Positions 6,407 through 14,696 of a DNA stretch of 29,859 bases are shown here, one piece after another. Position 1 is the first letter of the stretch; every line of letters starts with the position of its first letter. Both the position numbers and the translations under genes were made by a program. The stretch is from Micropruina sp. (GTDB lineage Bacteria > Actinomycetota > Actinomycetes > Propionibacteriales > Propionibacteriaceae), in assembly GCA_016716635.1 (NCBI GenBank), contig JADJVZ010000009.1, forward strand, positions 1 through 29,859, written 5' to 3'. A model generated the notes under the pieces. It did not search any database. It was not told the DNA's origin and was given only the letters and a program-made list of their open reading frames with translations.

Positions 6407-7447
6407 TCGTGGACCTCCCACAGGGTCGCTTTCACCATCAAGCCGGGCGTCAAATCCATACTGGTCTTGTTGTAGGCCCAGCGGCCAGCACCCGCACGGG
6501 CGAAGCGCACCGCGCTGCCGAGGCGAAGCTCTGGCTGCCACGCGTGGGAGATCTCCACCTGGGATGCCACATCGGTCTTATCCAGCAGGGCCCGCATCAC
6601 AGCCGCGTCCAGAGCGGCCTGATTCGCGGCCTCCACGTCCCTGAGGGGTTCACCATCGACCCATCGACCAAGGGCCCGCCGCGAATACGGGGACGAGTCC
6701 GGTAGTGCCTGGGTTGAAGTGAGGGGCGTTTTGTCGCCGTCGACCCGCTGGATGCCGGTGAGCCGGTTGGGGACCTGCCAGTCATCCCGCGAGATCGACC
6801 AGTCGGCCTGGTGGATGGCCGTCTGGCCGGGGGTGAAGGTGAAAGCGATCGGACGCTGAGCGGGTAGCACGTAGGGGGCGATCTGCCAGATACCCCAGTC
6901 ATCCACATGCAGCGACCAATAGCCGACCGCGCTCAGAATGTCGTTGCACACCTTGGTTTCGGTGGTGCCCGCATCCCACGACAGGGCAGCCGCCAAAGTC
7001 GCCGACGATGGCACCACAGAGACGGCCGTCTCACCCAAAGCCGCCAGCCGGGCCACCACCGTGGACACGGCAGGAGTACCCACCGGAAGCGCGAGCGGCT
7101 GCGTCAGGCGCGACTCCGCGGTGACCAAAGTCCGGTCAAAGAGCCTGCACCGACACCGAGATGGAGCCCGGCTTGCGGACAAGCCTGGGTGCCCGGCAGT
7201 AGAGGGTGCCCAGCGGCCACTCGCCCTGGTCCTGCACCACATACATGGGTCGGATCAGACTGTGACGCCAGTCCGGCATCAGATCGTCATCCCCAGACCA
7301 GGACAGGGTGCCACCCGTACGGATCGAATCGAAGATTGAGCCCGAGAGCGAGCAGGACACATCACCGACCATGTGGCCGGAAGCGGTCATGCCAAGCGAG
7401 AGCATGTCGAAGCGAAAGTGCTCGCCACGGGACGCGGGGAGGGTCAC
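6403..7447 (-). CDS. Baseplate hub / minor tail protein, frameshifted
   Basis: GTG at 7447 overlaps the preceding stop (GTGA). The first frame, MTLPASRGEHFRFDML to GSISVSVQAL, stops at 7136; the second begins in-frame with FDRTLVTAESRLTQP and ends LWEVHE at 6403. Removing one G near 7143 joins them as SVSVQLFDRTLVTAES, giving a 347-residue protein. The pattern (N-terminal beta domain with SWSGDDDLMPDWRH, then a long mixed domain with WDAGTTETKVCNDILSAVG and DWGIWQIAPY) is that of actinophage tail hub proteins of the gp27-like group, located just after the distal tail gene. As written, translation would stop after 103 residues. Function is from position and size. Confidence 0.7.
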
Positions 7448-9222
7448 AGTTCCGGCCCCTCGGTGACCCTGAAGGACAGGTTCAAGCTGGACACATGGAT
7501 GCTGGAGTGGGTCTGGTTGACCTCGGACAGCACGCCCGCGAGGTGTCGTCCTGAGATATCACGCCAGTAGCTGACCTGCTGGAGTGCAATGAGGTCACGG
7601 ATCTCTGCTGCGGTCGAGGTGAGCCCAGGTATGAGTTTGGCCTGGATGCTCAGAGATGCCGTTGGATTGCGACCGGCATCCCACGAGGGGACGGGCTCGG
7701 GGCGGTCGTCGTACTGGCGCAGGACGAGGGAGCTGTCGCTGTACTTGTGGGAGATTTCCCCTCCGTGGAGTCGCACCGTGACATCTCCGCACGTGATGAG
7801 GATGCTCGAGCCAGCCTCGGAGGTGACCGACACGGTGGCGTTGGCGCGTGACGGGATCGCGGACACTGCCGACACCACATAGGCGACGCTCGAGCCAAGA
7901 GGGGGGTTTCGATCCACGAAGGTCCCGTTTACGGGGCACACCCCAAGCAGCGCACCGCCGCGGCGGATTTCGTTGTAGATGGCCGGCGGGGTGCTCGCGG
8001 GGTTGGTGACCGTGAGTGTGCAGGAGGCGACGTTGGCGTCCCATGCGGTGGTGACGGTGGGCGCTGCGGGGCGGGCAAGTTCGACGGTGAAGGCGCGCAC
8101 GATCTCCACCGACCACACCGGGGAGGTGATCGATTTCACCCGGACGCCGATCCGGTAGCCGGTGGCATCCTCCAAAGTGGGGGGCCATCCGGGGGTGGTA
8201 GACGACATGATCGGACGCCCGTCGGCGGCGTACAGCATGTACGTGATCGCGAACCAGGTGCCCGCCACGTCAGCGCCGGGGGTGACCTCGGTCCATGTGC
8301 CACCCTCAACGGGGGCCGTGACGGTGGGCACCGGCGCCGTGCCTGTCTCGAAGGTCGCGGTAGCAGACCAGGGCGACCACGCGGCCGCCGTGCTCGCGCC
8401 GTAGGTGCGGACTTGCCACTCGTAAGTGCGGCCGGTGACCCACGTCCCGGCGGCCCATGTGGCTGAGGGGTTGAGGGATCGCTTGACGCCCGTGGACACC
8501 CAGGCAGTGGGGGTGCCCCCGGAGTAATAGCGGGTCTGGATTTTGTAGCGGCCCTGCCCTGAGCCGTCCGCGCCAGGATGCACCACCCACGTCCAGGTCG
8601 AGGCGGCGGCAGGATCGAAGTCGGCGGCGATCAGGCCGGTCGGCGCGAGGTGTGGCGTGACCGCCGGGATGGTGGCCACATTCGACCATGCGGAGACCAG
8701 ACCACCCTCACCGAGGTTCGCGGCCCGGAAGTACGCGACGGCGTCCGTGGGGGTGACCACCTGCCACGACGACGACGGCCGGGCAGGGGCGAGGGTATCC
8801 ACGGTCATCCACGTGATGCCGTCCGTGGACCACTGGACGCGCATCGCCGTCGCCGTCACCGAAAGGTTTTGGCAGGTGAAGGTCAGCAGGTCATCCACGT
8901 AGGCGTTGGAGGACCGGACGACCGACAAGCCAGACGGTGCGCCTGGTGAGGTCCACAGCCACACGGGCGCAGACCAGTCAGAGAAGCCGTCGACGCCCTC
9001 GGAGCGGACCCGGTAGCCGTACTGGGTGTCCTGGATCTGATCGACCCACCGGTAGGACGCTACGAGCCCGAGTTGGGTGCGCACCCACGTCATGCCACCA
9101 TCCCAGGTGCGCTGCACTGATGTGCGCAGCGTCCCTGCTGGATTCACCCACGACAGGGTCGCCACATGATCCGGGTAGGTCGCATCCTTGACGACGGTCA
9201 CACTCGTAGGAATAGCGGGCAT
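7444..9222 (-). CDS. Fibronectin-III-like minor tail / distal tail protein
   Basis: A 592-residue protein; ATG at 9222 shares one base with the tape-measure stop (TGATG). The first 400 residues are Trp/Tyr-rich beta sandwiches with fibronectin III features (TSVTVVKDATYPDHVATLSW, YGYRVRSEGVDGFSDW, YEWQVRTYGASTAAAWSPW). The C-terminal ~150 residues (PSWDAGRNPTASLSIQAKLI, VSYWRDISGRHLAGVL) resemble the end domain of distal tail/minor tail proteins that line the tail tip. It is the first gene after the tape measure, the usual place for the distal tail protein; the Fn3 modules may bind host surface carbohydrate. No frame defects. Confidence 0.75.
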   Translation of the reverse strand: MPAIPTSVTVVKDATYPDHVATLSWVNPAGTLRTSVQRTWDGGMTWVRTQLGLVASYRWVDQIQDTQYGYRVRSEGVDGFSDWSAPVWLWTSPGAPSGLSVVRSSNAYVDDLLTFTCQNLSVTATAMRVQWSTDGITWMTVDTLAPARPSSSWQVVTPTDAVAYFRAANLGEGGLVSAWSNVATIPAVTPHLAPTGLIAADFDPAAASTWTWVVHPGADGSGQGRYKIQTRYYSGGTPTAWVSTGVKRSLNPSATWAAGTWVTGRTYEWQVRTYGASTAAAWSPWSATATFETGTAPVPTVTAPVEGGTWTEVTPGADVAGTWFAITYMLYAADGRPIMSSTTPGWPPTLEDATGYRIGVRVKSITSPVWSVEIVRAFTVELARPAAPTVTTAWDANVASCTLTVTNPASTPPAIYNEIRRGGALLGVCPVNGTFVDRNPPLGSSVAYVVSAVSAIPSRANATVSVTSEAGSSILITCGDVTVRLHGGEISHKYSDSSLVLRQYDDRPEPVPSWDAGRNPTASLSIQAKLIPGLTSTAAEIRDLIALQQVSYWRDISGRHLAGVLSEVNQTHSSIHVSSLNLSFRVTEGPEL

Positions 9223-11333
9223 CAGGCAAGCACCCCCCTACGGGCAGAAGCGGAGGCGGAGGCGGCAGAGTCACCAAGCCACCCGGAGAAGGTTTCGCGG
9301 AGTAGTCCGTCGGTGCCGTACACGTGAATGACGGCGGATTGCGCGCCCGCGGCGGAGGTACCACTAGCCAGAGCCCCGGACATCGACGCGGACGTGCCTG
9401 CGATAGTGCCTGTGACCCGATCGAGGGACTTCCGCAGGCCGGGCAGCGAGCCCACCATCGAGTCGCCGAGCCCCTGAATGATGATCTGGCCTGCAGGTTG
9501 AAGTAATCCGTAGTCGTAATCAAGGGGCCCCTTGTTCGCGGCGATCCATGATGCGATTCCACCCACGAAGTCCGTCACCGCCCCCCATGAGGCTTTGAGG
9601 CCGGCGAAGAAGCCGTCGATGATGGCGCGACCAGCATCGACAAGCCAAGATCCGGCACCAGCAAAGACGCCCGTGATCATCCCAGGGAAGCCCTGAAACC
9701 AGCCGAGGACTTGTCCACCCACGCTGGAGACGATCGACCACATGAGGTCCATCGAGCCCTGGATGGAGTTTGTGAGAAGGTCTCCAGCGGACTTCACGAT
9801 GCCCTTGATGGCATCCCACAGTCCGGACCAGTCGCCTTTGAAGATGGCCGCGAAGGCCTTGACGATCCCCACGATGATGTCGATGGCTGGACCGATGATT
9901 CCGATGACCTGATTCCAGACGGCAGTAGCCACCGAAAGGATGGTCCCGCCCCACTCAGCCCAGAATGCGCCGACTGTCGTGGTGAACCAGATCAGGATGG
10001 AGGAGGCTAGGTCGACGAAGCTTGTGATGAGCTCGCCAATGCTGGCCAAGATCGGCTGCAAGGTGGGCAGCATGGACATGAACCAGTCCGCGACCTGCTG
10101 GTAGATGGGCATCAGGGTCGCGAGGTAGCCGCCGACCGCAGCGGCGAACCCCTGGACGGCAGGGACGAGAGAGCCCGCGATCCAGCCAAAAAGGCCCTGG
10201 AGGGCTGGGTTGGCGTAGTCGGCGAAAGTCTGGACGGCCGTGAAGGCGCCGTAAAAGCCTGCGCTGAGATCATCGACCGTCGGCCCGCCACCCGACAGCG
10301 CCGCGAAGATGGTCAGGAATCCGGCCGCGACGGTCCCGAATAGCGGCTGCACGGCGTCCCACATGCCTGTAGCAGCCGTGCCGAGGTCGACCAGCACCTG
10401 ACCCGCACCACCCAGAGTGCTGGTGTCAATGCTGGGATCGAAGATCGCCGCCCAGACTTGACCGATCCAGGAGATCGACCCTGCGAAGGCCTCGAGGGCC
10501 CCGGATACGCCAGGGAAGAAGCTGCCTGTCAGAAATTCGGATACCCCGCCTAGGCCATCCTTGATTGCGGGGAGGATCGGCTCGAAGGCGGTCGCCAGCC
10601 CCACGCCCCAGGTGTCCTGGAAGGTCGACCACATGCCCAGGAGTGAGTTCGACTGCTTGTCCATCAGGCCGGCGAACTGCTCGAGGCCCTTGCCTGATGC
10701 AAGCGCGTCCATCATGGCGGTGAGCTCGTCCTTGCCGAGTTTGCCGGTCTGAGCGAGCTTGGAGATTTCCTCCTTAGACTTGCCCGTCGCGGCGGCCAGC
10801 AGGTCGTAGACCGGAATGCCAGCATCGCGCAGCTGATTGAGGTCTTCGGCCTGGATGCGTCCAGCCGCGATCATCTGCTGGATGGCGACCGTAGCGCGCT
10901 TGACGCCCTCGGATCCGGTGCCCATGCCGGACGTGACATTGCCCAGCGTGGTCATGATCGGGATGACCTTGCCAGCGTCTACCCCGATGGAGATCAGCGA
11001 CGAAGCCGCGGTCTGCAGCTCGGGGAACTCGAACGGTGTTTTGGCCGCGAAGTCCTTCAGTTGGCTGAGGAAGACCTGGGCAGCCTGCCCGCTGCCGAGC
11101 ATCGTCTCGAAGGCGATACTGGCGTTCTCCATGGCGCCGGCAGTGGAGATCCCCAGCGAGACGGCGTCCTTGGCCATGGTGGCCAGCCCAAAGGCGGCCA
11201 CTGCTCCAGCGAGCTTGCCCCCCAGCCCACCGAGGAAGCCGGTGGACTTGGCCTCGACGCCCTTGAGGTCCCGCTCCATCCCGGAGTCGTCGACGCGGAA
11301 GCGAGCAAAAAGCGTGCCGAGGTCGAGAGCCAT
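9222..11333 (-). CDS. Tape measure protein
   Basis: A 703-residue protein, the largest in the window, starting MALDLGTLFARFRVDDSG at ATG 11333. The N-terminal third holds the tape-measure core (FETMLGSGQAAQVFLSQLKD, FEFPELQTAASSLISIG, AEDLNQLRDAGIPVYDLL); the middle is a series of hydrophobic helices (WIGQVWAAIF, WFMSMLPTLQPI, VWNQVIGIIGPAIDIIVGIV), and the end is Ser/Ala-rich. It sets tail length and is ejected through the membrane; about 700 residues at roughly 1.5 angstrom each implies a tail near 100 nm, consistent with a siphovirus. It follows the tail chaperone pair, as usual. The frame is intact. Confidence 0.95.
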   Translation of the reverse strand: MALDLGTLFARFRVDDSGMERDLKGVEAKSTGFLGGLGGKLAGAVAAFGLATMAKDAVSLGISTAGAMENASIAFETMLGSGQAAQVFLSQLKDFAAKTPFEFPELQTAASSLISIGVDAGKVIPIMTTLGNVTSGMGTGSEGVKRATVAIQQMIAAGRIQAEDLNQLRDAGIPVYDLLAAATGKSKEEISKLAQTGKLGKDELTAMMDALASGKGLEQFAGLMDKQSNSLLGMWSTFQDTWGVGLATAFEPILPAIKDGLGGVSEFLTGSFFPGVSGALEAFAGSISWIGQVWAAIFDPSIDTSTLGGAGQVLVDLGTAATGMWDAVQPLFGTVAAGFLTIFAALSGGGPTVDDLSAGFYGAFTAVQTFADYANPALQGLFGWIAGSLVPAVQGFAAAVGGYLATLMPIYQQVADWFMSMLPTLQPILASIGELITSFVDLASSILIWFTTTVGAFWAEWGGTILSVATAVWNQVIGIIGPAIDIIVGIVKAFAAIFKGDWSGLWDAIKGIVKSAGDLLTNSIQGSMDLMWSIVSSVGGQVLGWFQGFPGMITGVFAGAGSWLVDAGRAIIDGFFAGLKASWGAVTDFVGGIASWIAANKGPLDYDYGLLQPAGQIIIQGLGDSMVGSLPGLRKSLDRVTGTIAGTSASMSGALASGTSAAGAQSAVIHVYGTDGLLRETFSGWLGDSAASASASARRGVLA

Positions 11334-11336
11334 GGA

Positions 11337-12058
11337 TTACTCCGATCCGGTGGGCGCCTCCGGGGGATGGAGGGCGTGGGCGATGCGCGATTGCTGGATG
11401 ATGAGCACGCCGCCCATGCCGGACGAGACGAGCGGGGGCATGGCAAAGAGCCCCTCGAGGCGCGTCAGCACCCAGAACCATGACCGCCGGTGCAGGTGGT
11501 CACAGTCGAAGCCGTAGATCTGCTGGAAGTCGGCCTCCACGAGACCCCACCGGTCGAGGATGAACCGCCAGCGCCCGGCGGCGGTGTCGTCGGGGTTGGG
11601 CTCAGGATCCTCGAAGCGGTGGAGTCCAGACGGGCCTACCGGGTTGACTTCTTCCGCTTCTTCGAGCGTGCTTTTCCCGCGGCTGCCTTGGGCTTCGCGG
11701 GAGCCTTCTGCTGCCAGTAGGAGACTGCGGCTTCGACGCCGTAGCTGATCCAGACGAGGGTGGTAGCGGCGGCGTGCTGGATGATTGGCCACTGCACTCC
11801 GCCGGCGACCATGGCGGCGAGAGTGTCGCCAAGCATGTCCTCGATGAACATACGCTCGTCGGAGTCGTCCAGGACAAGCTTGGCGCGAAGCTCGGGGCTG
11901 ACTTCCTTCTTGGAGGCCACGCGGGCAGCCGCGCTCGACAGGCGCGTGTAGCGCAAGCCGATGTCGCCGCGGGGAGACTCGACGGTGTAGTTGGTGCCGT
12001 TGATGAGCAGGGTGATTGAGGGGGCGAGCTTTGGGGCTTCGCCGAACATGACGGACAT
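11337..12058 (-). CDS. Tail assembly chaperone GT fusion, made by -1 frameshift
   Basis: This is the longer product of the chaperone pair. It shares the first 129 codons with the short form, then slips back one base at 11672-11678 and continues STLEEAEEVNPVGPSGLHRF to a stop at 11337, giving about 240 residues. The extension contains RWRFILDRWGLVEADFQQIY and AMPPLVSSGMGGVLII. In lambda-like phages the G and GT proteins hold the tape measure during tail assembly, and the ratio set by frameshifting matters. The second frame has no convincing start of its own, which supports the fusion. It ends 3 bases before the tape-measure start codon. Confidence 0.9.
11636..12058 (-). CDS. Tail assembly chaperone G (short form)
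   Basis: A 140-residue protein from ATG at 12058 (MSVMFGEAPKLAPSITLLIN), ending in a basic, Lys/Ala-rich tail (KAPAKPKAAAGKARSKKRKK). The core has ERMFIEDMLGDTLAAMVAGG and WPIIQHAAATTLVWISYGVE. Size, position between tail tube and tape measure, and the slippery heptamer near the 3' end identify it. Its start has GGAG about 8 bases upstream. Confidence 0.9.
   Translation of the reverse strand: MSVMFGEAPKLAPSITLLINGTNYTVESPRGDIGLRYTRLSSAAARVASKKEVSPELRAKLVLDDSDERMFIEDMLGDTLAAMVAGGVQWPIIQHAAATTLVWISYGVEAAVSYWQQKAPAKPKAAAGKARSKKRKKSTR
11672..11678 (-). promoter_or_regulatory. Programmed -1 ribosomal frameshift slippery site GGGAAAA
   Basis: On the minus strand the heptamer G-GGA-AAA lies in the X-XXY-YYZ register of the short chaperone (codons GCG GGA AAA GCA). 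Slipping back one base continues into the long second frame. This is a canonical tail-chaperone slippery sequence. Confidence 0.9.
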
Positions 12059-12077
12059 GGATTCTCCTGGTTTTTGC

Positions 12078-12135
12078 TCTCCTGGGCGCGGCTTGAGCCG
12101 CGGGCCGTCCGCCCAGGAGAACGGGCGGCCCGCGG
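12078..12135 (-). terminator. Overlapping alternative hairpins between tail tube and chaperone genes
   Basis: Hairpin A pairs TCTCCTGGGCG (12078-12088) with CGCCCAGGAGA (12110-12120). Hairpin B pairs the region 12098-12114 (CCGCGGGCCG plus CCC) with GGGCGGCCCGCGG (12123-12135). They share bases and cannot form together. No U tract follows on the minus strand, so this may be an attenuator or mRNA-stabilising structure that keeps tail-tube expression high relative to the chaperones. Confidence 0.5.
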
Positions 12136-12146
12136 GGTTCTGGGGC

Positions 12147-12647
12147 CTACGGCGTGGCCGGGTGGGTGATGGAGGCCAGCTGTCCGTCGCCGGACAGTTT
12201 GAAGCTGGCGACGGACAGCTTGCTCATGTCGCCGCCTTCCTCGGTCCAGTCCACCGAGCAGAAGCCCTGATAGGCCTGGATGCGGGGGCCACTGGGCTCC
12301 ATCTCGTAGAAGCGCACGCTGATGCGGCCGGCGACGCCCATGAGCAACGACTTGGTGCGCAGGTACTCCTGACCGGGGTCGTACGTGGTGGCGGTGGCGG
12401 CGGTGCTGGCGCGCTTGACCTTGCCCTCAACGGACCACTCCATGGCGGTCTTCTGCGAGCCCTTCCAGCCGGACGCGAAGTCGCTGGTGTCCTCGAATGT
12501 GCCCGTGGTGTTGGGCTTGAATTCCTGCATGCCGAAGACGCCCACCCATACGGGGGCGGCGTCAGTTCCGGTGTTGACGTCCAGGAACCATTTGCGGTTC
12601 AGGGTAGTGGCGCCAAGTTGCTGGCGTGCCACTGAGGTGTCGACCAT
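12147..12647 (-). CDS. Major tail tube protein
   Basis: A 166-residue protein starting MVDTSVARQQLGATTLNRKW. It has the mixed beta pattern of siphovirus tube proteins (WFLDVNTGTDAAPVWVGVFG, FEDTSDFASGWKGSQKTAME, WSVEGKVKRAS, SVASFKLSGDGQLASI). It follows the tail terminator and a small protein and precedes the chaperones, the canonical position. It forms the tail tube around the tape measure. The start at 12647 lies just after the stop of the small upstream gene at 12651. The frame is intact. Confidence 0.9.
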   Translation of the reverse strand: MVDTSVARQQLGATTLNRKWFLDVNTGTDAAPVWVGVFGMQEFKPNTTGTFEDTSDFASGWKGSQKTAMEWSVEGKVKRASTAATATTYDPGQEYLRTKSLLMGVAGRISVRFYEMEPSGPRIQAYQGFCSVDWTEEGGDMSKLSVASFKLSGDGQLASITHPATP

Positions 12648-12650
12648 GGG

Positions 12651-12860
12651 TTACTCCGTGCTGGTCTCGGAGGCGCTGCGGCCTCGGGTGGGCTTGGTGG
12701 GCTCAGGGGAGCCATCGGAGGCGACGGGATCGCCCTCGCTTGTGGGGGTCTCGTCGACGGGCACCCAGCCAAGGGCGGCCTGCTCGTCGGACCGGTAGTG
12801 GTCGGCCACGGACTCGGAGACCGTGATGGTGCCGACCTCGGGATGCTGGAACTGGGCCAT
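12651..12860 (-). CDS. Small head-tail region protein of unknown function
   Basis: A 69-residue protein, MAQFQHPEVGTITVSESVAD then HYRSDEQAALGWVPVDETP and an acidic Ser/Pro/Thr-rich tail (TSEGDPVASDGSPEPTKP). The N-terminal pattern (HPE-x-G-x-I-x-V-S-E-S-V, ending GW-V-P-V) is seen in small proteins lying beside actinophage tail tube genes; their role is unknown. The gene sits between tail terminator and tail tube. Confidence 0.75.
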   Translation of the reverse strand: MAQFQHPEVGTITVSESVADHYRSDEQAALGWVPVDETPTSEGDPVASDGSPEPTKPTRGRSASETSTE

Positions 12861-12867
12861 GCTTCTC

Positions 12868-13287
12868 CTAGGTGCGGTGGGTGGTTGGGTAATGGACGTC
12901 GACGTAGTAGCTGTCGACCCGCTCGAAGAGCCCCTGGTTGTTGGCTCCGAGGGGCGCGGAGTTGCGGCGCAGGACCTGCTCGATACGGACGCCGTTGACG
13001 GTCAGGGACCAGCGTGCGTGAAGGGTCGCGAAGAGAGCGCTGGCCCTATCGCTACACGCGGTAGCGGATGCCGAACGGAAGCGCACCTGGACACCAATGG
13101 TGGAATCGGGGTCGACGTCGTCGCTGACGCCGTAGGAGGCCAGGGTGATGGCCTCCGGGTGGGTCTCCGGGGCATCGGTGAGGAAGATTCCCACGGCGTC
13201 TGGCGGGTAGGCGGTTGTCGCCGAGTAGTGCCCCAGGCCGGCGGTTGCGAGCAGTTGCGCGAGCCCCTTGAGTAGGTCGTTTTCCAT
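12868..13287 (-). CDS. Tail terminator / minor capsid protein
   Basis: A 139-residue protein starting MENDLLKGLAQLLATAGLGH. It has the pattern of the phage tail-completion family: N-terminal helix, YPPDAVGIFLTDAPETHPEA, a strand STIGVQVRFRS, then ALFATLHARWSLTVNGVRIE and RVDSYYVDVHYPTTHRT. Proteins of this type cap the tail tube and join it to the head connector. The position, fourth after the capsid gene and before the tube gene, agrees. Confidence 0.8.
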   Translation of the reverse strand: MENDLLKGLAQLLATAGLGHYSATTAYPPDAVGIFLTDAPETHPEAITLASYGVSDDVDPDSTIGVQVRFRSASATACSDRASALFATLHARWSLTVNGVRIEQVLRRNSAPLGANNQGLFERVDSYYVDVHYPTTHRT

Positions 13288-13289
13288 GG

Positions 13290-13625
13290 TCAGTCGCCGA
13301 CCCTGCGATGGGTGGCCCGGGCGATCAGGGTGCGCACCCCGCCCGCCTCGGAGTTCGCGGCATTCTCCAAGAATTTGGCCGTACGTCCGGGATCGTGGTG
13401 GTAGCTCAGTTCCTCATGCTGGCGCACCGCGTAGGGGGTGTCGTAGGACACCGCGCCCTCAAGCGCACCGCTATCCGTGCTGGCCACGCCGGACGCCTGT
13501 AGGTCGCCATACTCGTGTGGGACGCGGGAGTTGCTGACGTTGAGTACGTGCTCCATGGCGTCCGCCAGGCCGTCCATCGCACCCTGCCTGAGGGTGGTGA
13601 TGCCTAGGTTGATGTTGAGGCCCAT
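13290..13625 (-). CDS. HK97 gp10-like / minor capsid head-tail protein
   Basis: A 111-residue protein. I choose ATG at 13625 (MGLNINLGITTLRQGAMDGL), which shares a base with the preceding stop (TGATG), over a longer start at 13652. The segment DTPYAVRQHEELSYHHDPGR followed by TAKFLENAA is the hallmark of the minor capsid/gp10-like family (Y-A-x-x-Q-H-E, then K-x-L-E). It is thought to act at the head-tail junction. Confidence 0.8.
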   Translation of the reverse strand: MGLNINLGITTLRQGAMDGLADAMEHVLNVSNSRVPHEYGDLQASGVASTDSGALEGAVSYDTPYAVRQHEELSYHHDPGRTAKFLENAANSEAGGVRTLIARATHRRVGD

Positions 13626-13960
13626 CAGAGCGCTACCTCGACGTGCTGCCAAGCGCCCATGCCGCCATCGGAGCGGTCCCAGGCGGCCTTAACAGTGCCA
13701 GAGCCGTGCTCCCACGTGACGCGGGAACCTTCGGTGAAAAGGTCCATCGGGTGGCGTCCGCCGCACGCTTCGGCAGTGGTGTAGATGGTCATCGTGGTCA
13801 CCTCCTGGCGTCCGGCGATCGTGAGGACAGTGCCGCGGCGAGCGTCCCGGAAGCACCGGACGGGCATGCCAGGGGCGAAGACTTCTCCGGTAGCGGTGAC
13901 GCCCGTCCTGGTCTCGACGGTCACCCGGTGGGGCTGGGCCGAGAGTGGTAGGTCAGCCAT
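13625..13960 (-). CDS. Head-tail stopper (connector) protein
   Basis: A 111-residue beta-rich protein starting MADLPLSAQPHRVTVETRTG. The size and place (second of the three small genes between connector adaptor and tail terminator) match the head-completion stopper. Visible strands include TGEVFAPGMPVRCFRDARRG and TVLTIAGRQEVTTMTIYTTA. The start overlaps the adaptor gene's end by 8 bases. Assignment is mainly by synteny. Confidence 0.65.
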   Translation of the reverse strand: MADLPLSAQPHRVTVETRTGVTATGEVFAPGMPVRCFRDARRGTVLTIAGRQEVTTMTIYTTAEACGGRHPMDLFTEGSRVTWEHGSGTVKAAWDRSDGGMGAWQHVEVAL

Positions 13961-14369
13961 GGACGGTGATCTGGCGCGGGACGCTGGTCAGGAAGGTTTG
14001 CGCGGACACGCAGAGCCCGCCGCCGGCGGGGAGGGTGTGCGGGTGTGCGGCATCGACAGACGATGCCTTCCATGTCGCCTGCCCTACCGAGGCGGACTCA
14101 AGCGGGCGCCCGAGCGGGTTGTCGGTGGCCGCCGCATGGCGGGCCTGCTCAAGCATCAGTGCGTAGCACTGCTCGAGGGTGGCGTCCTCGATGGCCTGCT
14201 TGACCTCCGGGTCAATGGCGAGCCCCTCGGCGTCGGTGATGTAGGTGGCCGAGACGAGGAAGATGTCGACCGCCCGTGAGGCGCGCTCAATCAACCGCTC
14301 GTTCGGGGTCTCCGTGGTGCCTGGGAAGGCTCCGACGTAGGCCTGCACGGTGGTGTAAGCACGCCCCAT
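13953..14369 (-). CDS. Head-tail adaptor (connector) protein
   Basis: A 138-residue protein, MGRAYTTVQAYVGAFPGTTE, with a helical core: NERLIERASRAVDIFLVSAT, EVKQAIEDATLEQCYALMLE. This all-alpha pattern beginning with a repeated 'ERASRAVD' helix is that of the gp6/gp15-like adaptor that binds the portal ring. It lies two genes after the capsid protein. Frame intact. Confidence 0.75.
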   Translation of the reverse strand: MGRAYTTVQAYVGAFPGTTETPNERLIERASRAVDIFLVSATYITDAEGLAIDPEVKQAIEDATLEQCYALMLEQARHAAATDNPLGRPLESASVGQATWKASSVDAAHPHTLPAGGGLCVSAQTFLTSVPRQITVHG

Positions 14370-14380
14370 GGTCGAGAGGC

Positions 14381-14602
14381 TTACTGTGCAGTCGAGTCGA
14401 CGTTGGGCTTGTCGTTCGACTCGGCGACCTTCTCGACGCCCTCAGTCTTAGTGAGGCGGGCGATGATCGCCTTGTCGTCGGTCTCGAAAGTGCCATTGAC
14501 GAACTCGGCCCACACGCCCTTGCCGTCCTGGAAGACGACGGTGGAGGGGGCGCGAGTCGGGGACTGCGGGTCGATGTTGGCGTTGAACTTGAACGTGGCC
14601 AT
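14381..14602 (-). CDS. Small head protein of unknown function
   Basis: A 73-residue protein, MATFKFNANIDPQSPTRAPS then TVVFQDGKGVWAEFVNGTFE and DDKAIIARLTKTEGVEKVAE. It has beta strands followed by a LTKTEGVEKV helix typical of small proteins encoded right after actinophage capsid genes, possibly a capsid decoration or connector accessory. Its ATG at 14602 has a GGAGAACCCTC leader and lies just past the capsid-gene hairpin, so its level may be set by readthrough. Confidence 0.7.
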   Translation of the reverse strand: MATFKFNANIDPQSPTRAPSTVVFQDGKGVWAEFVNGTFETDDKAIIARLTKTEGVEKVAESNDKPNVDSTAQ

Positions 14603-14646
14603 GAGGGTTCTCCTGGTGCTGGATGGGTTGATGCGGAAAGGGCAGG

Positions 14647-14687
14647 GTGAAGGTCCGGACGCCGCCTTATGGCGTCCGGACCTTCAC
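14647..14687 (-). terminator. Perfect 17-bp hairpin after the capsid gene
   Basis: GTGAAGGTCCGGACGCC (14647-14663) pairs without mismatch with 14671-14687, with a 7-base loop. It begins 10 bases after the capsid stop. No U tract follows on the minus strand (CCTGCCCTTT), so it may be a partial terminator or a 3' stabiliser giving high capsid mRNA. Confidence 0.75.
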
Positions 14688-14696
14688 TCAGGGGAC

